From Evtepia sp. (lineage in GTDB: Bacteria; Bacillota; Clostridia; Oscillospirales; Oscillospiraceae), in the NCBI GenBank assembly GCA_020025735.1, contig JAHHRP010000066.1:1-10037 (forward strand): DNA of 10,037 nucleotides. Reading direction: 5' to 3'. The first letter of the stretch is position 1; each line of letters begins with the position of its first letter. The translations under genes were made by a program, and so were the position numbers. Below are positions 1 through 4,907 of the stretch, in pieces. Under the pieces are notes generated by a model. It was not told the DNA's origin. It saw only the letters and a program-made list of their open reading frames with translations, and searched no databases.

Positions 1-52
1 CCCCGACCTGCTGATTACAAATCAGCTGCTCTACCAACTGAGCTACACCAGC
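1..52 (-). tRNA. tRNA-Thr (anticodon TGT), 3' part cut off by the window edge
   Basis: Read on the minus strand from position 52, the sequence gives an acceptor 5' strand (GCTGGTG), a D arm with AGTTGGTAGAGC, and an anticodon stem (22-26 paired with 10-14) closing the 7-base loop TTTGTAA at 15-21. The anticodon TGT (17-19) falls exactly at tRNA positions 34-36 when the 5' end is placed at 52, which supports both the boundary and the Thr identity. The variable loop starts, but the T arm and 3' acceptor strand lie outside the window, so integrity and an encoded CCA cannot be judged. Confidence 0.95.
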
Positions 53-79
53 GTTGGGCACTCATCCGCAGCGAAGATT

Positions 80-108
80 ACTTTATCAGAAATTGATGTA
101 TTTGTCAA
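80..108 (-). promoter_or_regulatory. Sigma-A promoter of the tRNA-Thr gene
   Basis: On the minus strand there is a perfect TTGACA -35 box (103-108), a 17-base spacer and a TAAAGT -10 box (80-85). This predicts a start near 73, about 20 bases before the mature tRNA 5' end. Directly upstream (109-124 in plus coordinates) is an A/T tract that could act as an UP element, as is common for stable-RNA genes. Confidence 0.75.
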
Positions 109-109
109 G

Positions 110-125
110 CTTTTTTTAAAAAAAG
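110..125. repeat. 16-base perfect palindrome of T7/A7 between divergent genes
   Basis: C, seven T, seven A, G forms a perfect inverted repeat. It lies just upstream of the -35 box of the tRNA promoter, where an AT-rich UP element is expected, and runs into the ribosome site of the rightward gene. A role as UP element or bent DNA is inferred. It has no loop and is unlikely to act as a terminator. Confidence 0.5.
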
Positions 126-135
126 GAGGGCTTTT

Positions 136-549
136 TTGCGGAGAACGGTACGGAGAAGATCTTTTGCCTGTGCGCCCTTTCGGGATCGGCAGCAAGACCC
201 ACCTGAATATGTTTGTCCTAGCTGCGGCCAGGAGCAGTATGCGTATGATCCGCCAGCCAAGGAAGGGCTATGTTCCCAGTGCTGGCGGCGGGAGAGAAGG
301 AGAGAGGAGCAGACAATGACGTTACAAGAGATGTCCGAGGAATACCGTGCGCAGGCCCTGGCGTTGCAGGGGCGGATCAAGCAGCTCAAACAAGCACGGG
401 GAAAGGCAGAGACGGCTTGGGAGAAGGAGTCATTAACCCGGCGGATCTTGACATTGGATACGCTTTGGCGGGAAGCCAGGGACCAGGCAGTTCTATTGGA
501 ACATTATTATGAAAGGGGGTACCGCCGGAATGCCCGCTATACACTATAA
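136..549 (+). CDS. Zinc-ribbon plus helical-tail protein of unknown function
   Basis: This is a 137-residue protein starting at TTG, preceded by a strong AAGGAGGG (123-130) five bases upstream. The basic N-terminus is followed by a CPSC...CSQC pair (Cys27, 30, 46, 49), a typical small zinc ribbon. From Met61 onward the chain is charged and probably helical or coiled-coil (about 61-120), ending in a Tyr/Arg-rich tail (HYYERGYRRN). An internal ATG at 316 with its own ribosome site would give a 77-residue product containing only the helical part. Similar short helical proteins with this kind of tail occur, as I recall, in Clostridia and their mobile elements, but no function is known to me. The last 20 bases overlap the preferred start of the sigma-like gene, suggesting translational coupling. 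The zinc ribbon hints at nucleic-acid or protein binding; that is inference. Confidence 0.7.
   Translation: MRRTVRRRSFACAPFRDRQQDPPEYVCPSCGQEQYAYDPPAKEGLCSQCWRRERRREEQTMTLQEMSEEYRAQALALQGRIKQLKQARGKAETAWEKESLTRRILTLDTLWREARDQAVLLEHYYERGYRRNARYTL
306..318 (+). promoter_or_regulatory. Internal ribosome site and ATG start inside the zinc-ribbon gene
   Basis: GGAG (306-309) lies six bases before an in-frame ATG at 316-318. The start falls exactly at the junction between the zinc ribbon and the helical tail. It could give a second, shorter product, or it could be the true start of the helical protein, with the ribbon as an upstream in-frame extension. Confidence 0.45.
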
Positions 550-907
550 ACGAAAGCGCATGGGTGCAGATATGGCTGTCTACACCCGCTTGATGGCTCA
601 GGATAATGGTGAAGAGCTTCAAAAGTTGTGTCATCAACTGTCTCGGGCACTGCGGGAAGAAGTGACCCAGCGACAGCGGCAGATGCTTTTTTTGTATTAT
701 GACCAGGGAATGACCATGGATCAGATCGGGGAAGCACTGGGGGTGGATCGAACTACGGTTTCCCGAACCATCAAGCGGGGGGAGGCCAGGCTGCGCCGCT
801 GTTTGCGTTATGGCGGCGCGTCCTTTCTGCGGGAAACACTGCGGCAGGAGGAGCAGGAAGAAAATTTTTGCGGGACCATTGACAAGCGGCATCTTTGGGG
901 AAGATAA
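530..907 (+). CDS. Small sigma-70 region-4-like DNA-binding protein
   Basis: This is a 125-residue protein. The central and C-terminal part (about residues 45-90) reads as a sigma-70 region 4: the RQRQMLFLYYDQGMT helix, then a helix-turn-helix with GEALGVDRTTVSRTIKRGEARL, which resembles the -35 recognition helix of sigma factors and phage or competence regulators. No region 2 (core and -10 binding) is seen, so it is not a complete sigma factor. It may be a partial sigma, a two-part sigma subunit or a plain transcriptional regulator. I chose ATG 530 because AAAGGGGG (512-519) sits ten bases upstream; an ATG at 509 would place that site inside the gene. It overlaps the zinc-ribbon gene by 20 bases and precedes the HD gene by 29 bases, so the three are probably co-transcribed. 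Confidence 0.75.
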   Translation: MPAIHYKRKRMGADMAVYTRLMAQDNGEELQKLCHQLSRALREEVTQRQRQMLFLYYDQGMTMDQIGEALGVDRTTVSRTIKRGEARLRRCLRYGGASFLRETLRQEEQEENFCGTIDKRHLWGR

Positions 908-920
908 TACAAATGCAACC

Positions 921-939
921 AAAGGAGGCGCAGCCAGTG
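921..939 (+). promoter_or_regulatory. Ribosome site deciding the GTG start of the HD gene
   Basis: AAAGGAGG (921-928) is eight bases before GTG 937-939. The in-frame TTG at 895 has no such site and would overlap the upstream gene, so GTG 937 is preferred. Confidence 0.7.
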
Positions 940-1542
940 AAGGAAAACAAGATCCTGAATCTCCTCCGCCAGAACAACTGGCAGGAAGATCACGGGCTCA
1001 TTCAGGGCCTAAAACAGTGGCAGTATTATCCGCTCCTTTTGCAAGCCTACCAGGCGATCGATGAAAGGGCGCTTTTTCAGAGTTGGGTCCATGGTCCGCA
1101 GCATATCCACCGGGTGCTGCTTCTGGCGGGATTGATTGGCTGGCAGGAGAGGTTAGAAGAGGAGAATTTGCGCCAACTCTTTTGGGCAGCCAGCTATCAT
1201 GATGTGGGACGGACGTTTGACGGCTATGATCTTTACCATGGAGCTCGTTCTGCCCTTCGCCTGGGTCAGCTGACAGGACAGGAGGGGGAGTGTCTGTTGG
1301 AATTGCAGGCAGCGGTCACGGCCCATTCTCGACCAGACCATGAGATGGAGACGATTGTGGCTTCCTTCCAGCCAAAGGAGTATGCCCATGCTTTGAAACT
1401 GACTCGCCTGCTCAAGGATGCAGACAACCTGGACCGTGTGCGTCTTGGTGATTTAAACCCCCGTTTTCTTCGCCATCAAAGTGCGAAAGAGCTGACGGAT
1501 TTTGCTCAGCGTTTGTTCCGCTGGGATCAAGGAGAGAGATAG
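937..1542 (+). CDS. HD-domain phosphohydrolase-like protein
   Basis: This is a 201-residue protein with the metal-binding pattern of the HD superfamily: a His cluster in HGPQHIHRV (residues 52-60), the signature His-Asp in SYHDVGR (His88-Asp89), a His in TAHSRPDH (His130 and nearby), and a distal Asp in KDADNLDRVR (Asp161/163). All four ligand positions look intact, so it is probably an active metal-dependent phosphohydrolase. The substrate is not evident; family members act on nucleotides, (p)ppGpp or cyclic dinucleotides, among others. No signal peptide or membrane segment is seen, so it should be cytoplasmic. It is the last gene of the cluster and is followed directly by a terminator. Whether it works with the sigma-like neighbour is unknown. 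Confidence 0.8.
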   Translation: MKENKILNLLRQNNWQEDHGLIQGLKQWQYYPLLLQAYQAIDERALFQSWVHGPQHIHRVLLLAGLIGWQERLEEENLRQLFWAASYHDVGRTFDGYDLYHGARSALRLGQLTGQEGECLLELQAAVTAHSRPDHEMETIVASFQPKEYAHALKLTRLLKDADNLDRVRLGDLNPRFLRHQSAKELTDFAQRLFRWDQGER

Positions 1543-1552
1543 GAAAGAAAGG

Positions 1553-1603
1553 ACCGCTGATCTGAAGCGATGGCTTTGGGTTGGCGGTTTTTGTTGTTTT
1601 TGT
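1553..1603 (+). terminator. Rho-independent terminator after the HD gene
   Basis: Positions 1553-1568 pair with 1573-1588 over 16 uninterrupted base pairs around a GATG loop, followed by a T-rich tract (1588-1601). Five of the pairs are G-U wobbles, so the hairpin is strong only in RNA made from the plus strand. It ends transcription of the 136-1542 cluster. Confidence 0.75.
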
Positions 1604-1670
1604 GTAGAAGTGACAAAAAATGATGGAGAATGTTGTGGGATTGGCTGGTGAATAATCCAGGGGAGAACCC

Positions 1671-1699
1671 TTTACATTTCTGGGAACGGATGATACAAT
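1671..1699 (+). promoter_or_regulatory. Sigma-A promoter of the pantothenate/CoA operon
   Basis: TTTACA (1671-1676), a 17-base spacer and TACAAT (1694-1699) each match the consensus at five of six positions. Transcription would start near 1706, leaving an untranslated leader of about 140 bases before the first gene. The upstream terminator means this is the obvious promoter for the operon. Confidence 0.75.
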
Positions 1700-1705
1700 A
1701 GCCGC

Positions 1706-1845
1706 GTTGGTCGCCTAAGAAGTGGGTGACCAGCAGCGGATGGTATTCCGAATAGGAAACTGTACCGGCATGTTCCCTGCGGGTCTGCTGCTCCGGCGCG
1801 GGACCCCATCGCGTCACCCTGCCCACAGAAAGGCACGGTGATCGG
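1706..1845 (+). promoter_or_regulatory. Structured 5' leader, candidate regulatory RNA of the pan operon
   Basis: The leader can fold into a 5' hairpin (1708-1716 with 1724-1732), a small arm (GGTA/TTCC with GGAA/TACC, 1742-1766), a pairing of CAGCAG (1731-1736) with CTGCTG (1785-1790), and a 3' hairpin (1813-1823 with 1832-1842, one C-C mismatch). The 3' hairpin holds part of the weak AAAGG ribosome site (1829-1833) of the first gene. GGGTGAC (1724-1730) is also perfectly complementary to GTCACCC (1813-1819), so the 5' and 3' hairpins compete with a long-range helix. That arrangement suggests a switch. The pan RNA motif is known upstream of panB in Firmicutes, but I cannot confirm that this leader belongs to it. 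The fold is worked out by eye. Confidence 0.5.
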
Positions 1846-2706
1846 ATGAAAATAGGATTCATTGGAGCGGGAAAGGTTGGCTTCTCTTTGGGACAATTTT
1901 TTGTCCAAGGCGGCCTCCCGGTGACCGGCTATTTCAGCAGGCACCGAGGATCGGCCCAGGAAGCGGCGGCATGGACTGGCACGAAACAATACGATGACTT
2001 GGAAACATTGGTTCGGGCGAGTGACGCGATCTTTTTGACCGTTCCGGATGGAGCGATTGCCTCAGTCTATGACGGACTGCGGGTATTTGACCTGGCAGGA
2101 AAACAACTTTGTCACTGCAGTGGCGCTATGACCGCACAGGAGGGATTTCCCAACAGCGCGGACACAGGTGCCAGCTACTATTCGATCCACCCGTTGTTCC
2201 CCATCAGCGATAAATACGCTGCATGGCAGGAACTTGCGGGTGCTTTTTTTTGTCTGGAAGGGGACGGTCCTCATCTGTCATGGTGGCAGGAGACCTTAAC
2301 GGGACTGGGTGCCCAGGTGCGTCTGCTGCCCAGCGGGGGAAAGGCAGCTTACCATACTGCTTGTGCCATCGCCAGCAATCTCATGTGTGCCTTGGTCCAG
2401 GAAAGTGTGGACTTGCTTGCAGGTTGCGGTTTCTCGCAGGAAGAGGGATTGTCTGCGCTGCGTCCTCTGATGCAGGCCAATTTGCATCACTTGTGTCAAG
2501 TGGGTCCTCAAGACGCGCTTACCGGAGCGGTAGAGCGGGGGGACAGGGCAACCGTGGCCAAGCACCTTTCCTGTCTGCCTGCGGGGGTGGCCCGACAGAT
2601 GTATCAGGCAGCCTCCCGGATTCTGGTGGAGCTGGCAGAAAAAAAGCATCCTGACAAGGATTATCAGCCTGTAAAAGACATACTGGAGGAAGGATCGAAC
2701 CAATGA
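1846..2706 (+). CDS. Rossmann/DUF2520 dehydrogenase, probable ketopantoate reductase (PanG-like)
   Basis: This 286-residue protein starts with a Rossmann nucleotide-binding loop, GFIGAGKVG (4-12). A TVPDGAI segment (65-71) and an SIHPLFPIS segment (113-121) follow. The helical C-terminal half begins with KAAYHTACAIASN (166-178), whose Lys, His and Asn recall the catalytic residues of beta-hydroxyacid dehydrogenases. This matches the Rossmann-like plus DUF2520 architecture. It is not classical PanE. Its place directly before panB, with start and stop overlapping as ATGA, makes reduction of 2-dehydropantoate to pantoate by NAD(P)H the likely job. A separate ketopantoate reductase family, PanG, has been described in Francisella with relatives in Firmicutes; I believe this is the same group but cannot align them. 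The ribosome site (AAAGG, 12 bases upstream) is weak and partly in a hairpin. Confidence 0.75.
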   Translation: MKIGFIGAGKVGFSLGQFFVQGGLPVTGYFSRHRGSAQEAAAWTGTKQYDDLETLVRASDAIFLTVPDGAIASVYDGLRVFDLAGKQLCHCSGAMTAQEGFPNSADTGASYYSIHPLFPISDKYAAWQELAGAFFCLEGDGPHLSWWQETLTGLGAQVRLLPSGGKAAYHTACAIASNLMCALVQESVDLLAGCGFSQEEGLSALRPLMQANLHHLCQVGPQDALTGAVERGDRATVAKHLSCLPAGVARQMYQAASRILVELAEKKHPDKDYQPVKDILEEGSNQ

Positions 2707-3584
2707 AACAGAACACCGTAGTTACCCTGGCAGCGATGAAGGCTAGGGGAGAGAAGATTTCTCAACTGACTTGTTATGATTATACCACCGCCCGCATTAT
2801 AGATCAGACAGGGATCAATATGATCCTGGTAGGAGACAGCCTTGGCATGACCATGCAAGGTTATGCTGACACGTTGCCGGTTACACTGGAGGAAATGATT
2901 ATTTATGGCCGAAGTGTTGCCCGAGGATGCCAGCAGACCTTTGTGGTGCTGGATATGCCATTTATGAGCTATCAGGTCTCTCCCCAACAGGCGCTGGAGA
3001 ATGCTGGTCGCATGATGAAGGAAACAGGTGTGGACGCAGTAAAGCTGGAGGGTGGTCGAGAGGTCTGCGACCAGATCCGAGCCATTACCGCAGCGGGCAT
3101 TCCTGTCTGTGCCCACATTGGGATGACACCCCAATCTTACCATACATTTGGTGGATTTAAGGTTCAGGGGAAGGGAGAGGACGGTGCAGCTCGGCTGCTG
3201 GCCGATGCAATGGCCGTCCAAGAGGCTGGGGCCTTTGCGGTGGTCCTGGAATGTGTTCCCCCCAAACTGGCGGCACTGGTTACTAAGAAGTTAACCATCA
3301 TCACCATCGGGATTGGTGCTGGTGCAGGCTGTGATGGCCAGGTGCTGGTCTATCAGGATATGCTAGGAATGAACGGGGATCAGATTCCCAAGTTTGTCCA
3401 CTGCTTTGCACAGCTGGGGCAAGCGATGACCGAGGCATTCCAGGACTATGACAGTCAAGTGAAAGCGGGCACCTTCCCAACAGCGCAGCAGACTTATGCC
3501 AAGAGTGATTGTGAGGATGAGGTGCTGGCTCGCCTGGAAGAGAATGTCCAGACGGAAACGGTGAAGTTTTGTTCTGTTGTGTGA
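2703..3584 (+). CDS. panB: 3-methyl-2-oxobutanoate hydroxymethyltransferase
   Basis: PanB transfers a hydroxymethyl group from 5,10-methylenetetrahydrofolate to 2-ketoisovalerate, giving ketopantoate, the first committed step of pantothenate synthesis. It acts in the cytoplasm as a TIM-barrel enzyme, usually a decamer. Seen here: VGDSLGM with metal ligand Asp45, LDMPFMSY with Asp84, VKLEGG with Lys114 and Glu116, HIGMTPQS (138-145), FGGFKVQG (149-156), LECVP with catalytic Glu183, and TIGIGAG (201-207). All the key residues of the family are present. The length of 293 residues is slightly above the usual 260-280 because of a C-terminal extension of about 25 residues. GGAGGAAGG (2685-2693) lies nine bases upstream, and the start overlaps the stop of the preceding gene (ATGA), indicating translational coupling. 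Confidence 0.97.
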   Translation: MKQNTVVTLAAMKARGEKISQLTCYDYTTARIIDQTGINMILVGDSLGMTMQGYADTLPVTLEEMIIYGRSVARGCQQTFVVLDMPFMSYQVSPQQALENAGRMMKETGVDAVKLEGGREVCDQIRAITAAGIPVCAHIGMTPQSYHTFGGFKVQGKGEDGAARLLADAMAVQEAGAFAVVLECVPPKLAALVTKKLTIITIGIGAGAGCDGQVLVYQDMLGMNGDQIPKFVHCFAQLGQAMTEAFQDYDSQVKAGTFPTAQQTYAKSDCEDEVLARLEENVQTETVKFCSVV

Positions 3585-3595
3585 GGTTAAGATAG

Positions 3596-4447
3596 ATGAA
3601 AATTGCAACAACCATTGCGGAAGTTCGAGCTCAAGTAGCGGCATGGAAGAAGGAGGGCCTGCGCATCGGTCTGGTGCCTACTATGGGCTACCTGCATGAG
3701 GGCCATGCTAGCCTGGTGGATGAGGCAGTGCGCCAGTGCGATCGGGTGGTGGCCTCTGTGTTTGTCAATCCGACTCAATTTTCTCCCAATGAGGACCTGG
3801 ATGCCTATCCTCGAGATTTTTCCCGGGACTGCACACTGCTTGAGTCCCATGGATGCCATCTGGTCTTCCATCCAGAGGTGGAGGAGATGTATCTCCCTGG
3901 GGCGGCCACTTATGTGGAGATTCTTTCCGAAATGCCCAAGCAGCTGTGCGGCAAGACACGTCCCATCCATTTCCGTGGGGTGTGTACGGTGGTTTCCAAG
4001 CTCTTTAACATTGTTACCCCAGACAAGGCATTTTTCGGACAGAAGGATGCCCAGCAGCTGGCGATCCTTCGGCAGATGGTCCGGGACCTATCCTATGGGA
4101 TTCAGTTGGTGGGATGTCCTATCGTCCGGGAGGAAGATGGGTTGGCAAAATCTTCCCGGAACACATACTTGAATGCGGAAGAGCGGCAGGCTGCGCTGGT
4201 TCTCTCCCAGGCGGTTTTTCTGGGGCAGAAGATGGTAGAAGAGGGCGAGCGGGACACAGCTAAAATTGTGGCTGCGATGACAGACCACATTGCAGCGCAG
4301 CCGTTGGCTCGGATTGATTATGTTTCTGCGGTAGACGGGATAACCATGGAACCGGTATCCTCTATTCAGGGTACGGTGCTTGTGGCGATGGCGGTATATA
4401 TCGGAAAAACCAGACTGATTGATAATTTTATAGTGGAGGATGTGTGA
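3596..4447 (+). CDS. panC: Pantothenate synthetase (pantoate--beta-alanine ligase)
   Basis: PanC joins pantoate and beta-alanine using ATP through a pantoyl-adenylate intermediate. Its class I aminoacyl-tRNA-synthetase-like fold is shown by PTMGYLHEGH (28-37, the HIGH-type motif), FVNPTQF (56-62), FGQKDAQQ (147-154) and the KMSKS-like AKSSRN (184-189). The length of 283 residues is typical, and the C-terminal domain (about 190-283) includes IDYVSAVD. The gene starts 11 bases after panB; GAGG (3583-3586), which overlaps the panB stop, is the only visible ribosome site, so translation is probably coupled. Its two substrates come from the products of the genes on either side of it: pantoate from PanB plus the upstream reductase, and beta-alanine from PanD. 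Confidence 0.97.
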   Translation: MKIATTIAEVRAQVAAWKKEGLRIGLVPTMGYLHEGHASLVDEAVRQCDRVVASVFVNPTQFSPNEDLDAYPRDFSRDCTLLESHGCHLVFHPEVEEMYLPGAATYVEILSEMPKQLCGKTRPIHFRGVCTVVSKLFNIVTPDKAFFGQKDAQQLAILRQMVRDLSYGIQLVGCPIVREEDGLAKSSRNTYLNAEERQAALVLSQAVFLGQKMVEEGERDTAKIVAAMTDHIAAQPLARIDYVSAVDGITMEPVSSIQGTVLVAMAVYIGKTRLIDNFIVEDV

Positions 4448-4451
4448 AATG
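4435..4451 (+). promoter_or_regulatory. Ribosome site deciding the panD start
   Basis: GGAGG (4435-4439), inside the end of panC, is nine bases before ATG 4449. The in-frame ATG at 4440 directly abuts the site and is ruled out as a start. With ATG 4449 the self-cleavage Gly-Ser falls at residues 24-25, as in E. coli PanD. Confidence 0.75.
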
Positions 4452-4844
4452 ACCATGGAGATGCTGAAAGGAAAGATCCACCGGGCCACGGTGGTGCAGG
4501 CGGAACTGAACTATGTGGGTTCCATTACAGTGGACTTGGACCTGCTGGATGCAGCGGGGATTTTGGAGTATGAAAAGGTGCAGATCGTGGACATTGACAA
4601 CGGAAGCCGCTTTGAAACCTATACCATTGCTGGGGAGCGAGGATCGGGGATGATTTGTCTGAACGGTGCTGCTGCCCGGTGTGTCAGTGTGGGAGATAAG
4701 GTTATCATCATGGCTTATGCACAAATGACGCCAGAGGAAGTCAAGGGAGACTATCATCCCAATGTAGTCTTTGTGAATGATGAGAATCATGTGGTTCGGG
4801 TGACCACTTATGAGAAGCATGGGCTGTTAAAAGACATGGACTGA
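4449..4844 (+). CDS. panD: Aspartate 1-decarboxylase proenzyme
   Basis: PanD makes beta-alanine from L-aspartate. It is a pyruvoyl enzyme that cleaves itself between Gly24 and Ser25; Ser25 becomes the pyruvoyl group. With the start at 4449 the protein has 131 residues, and the motifs fall at the E. coli positions: KGKIHRATV with Lys9, YVGSITVD with Gly24-Ser25, and GSRFETY with Arg54 and Tyr58. The C-terminal half continues with GAAARCVSVGDKVIIMAYA. Maturation in enterobacteria needs PanZ, but most bacteria including Firmicutes have a self-cleaving form; no panZ-like gene is seen here. Only one base separates it from the panC stop, so the two are tightly coupled. Confidence 0.96.
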   Translation: MTMEMLKGKIHRATVVQAELNYVGSITVDLDLLDAAGILEYEKVQIVDIDNGSRFETYTIAGERGSGMICLNGAAARCVSVGDKVIIMAYAQMTPEEVKGDYHPNVVFVNDENHVVRVTTYEKHGLLKDMD

Positions 4845-4907
4845 AGAACGATTATTGAAGGAAAGAGTGCAAGAGGCCAGGATTGGCAGGATGGGAGCGA
4901 GAGAAGT

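Noticed and set aside
1..549. Integration site of a mobile element at the tRNA-Thr
   Set aside because: Integrases normally use the 3' end of a tRNA gene, which lies outside the window on the left. The genes seen are on the promoter side, with no integrase and no repeated tRNA fragment.
895..897. TTG as the start of the HD gene
   Set aside because: There is no ribosome site before it, it overlaps the upstream gene, and GTG 937 has an excellent AAAGGAGG.
386..922. Minus-strand open frame of 178 codons opposite the zinc-ribbon and sigma-like genes
   Set aside because: It has no ribosome site or recognisable domain, and it lies opposite two plus-strand genes with good starts and motifs.
1706..1845. 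T-box leader
   Set aside because: No TGGNACCGCG-type T-box sequence or antiterminator-terminator pair is seen, and the leader has no terminator with a U-tract before the gene.
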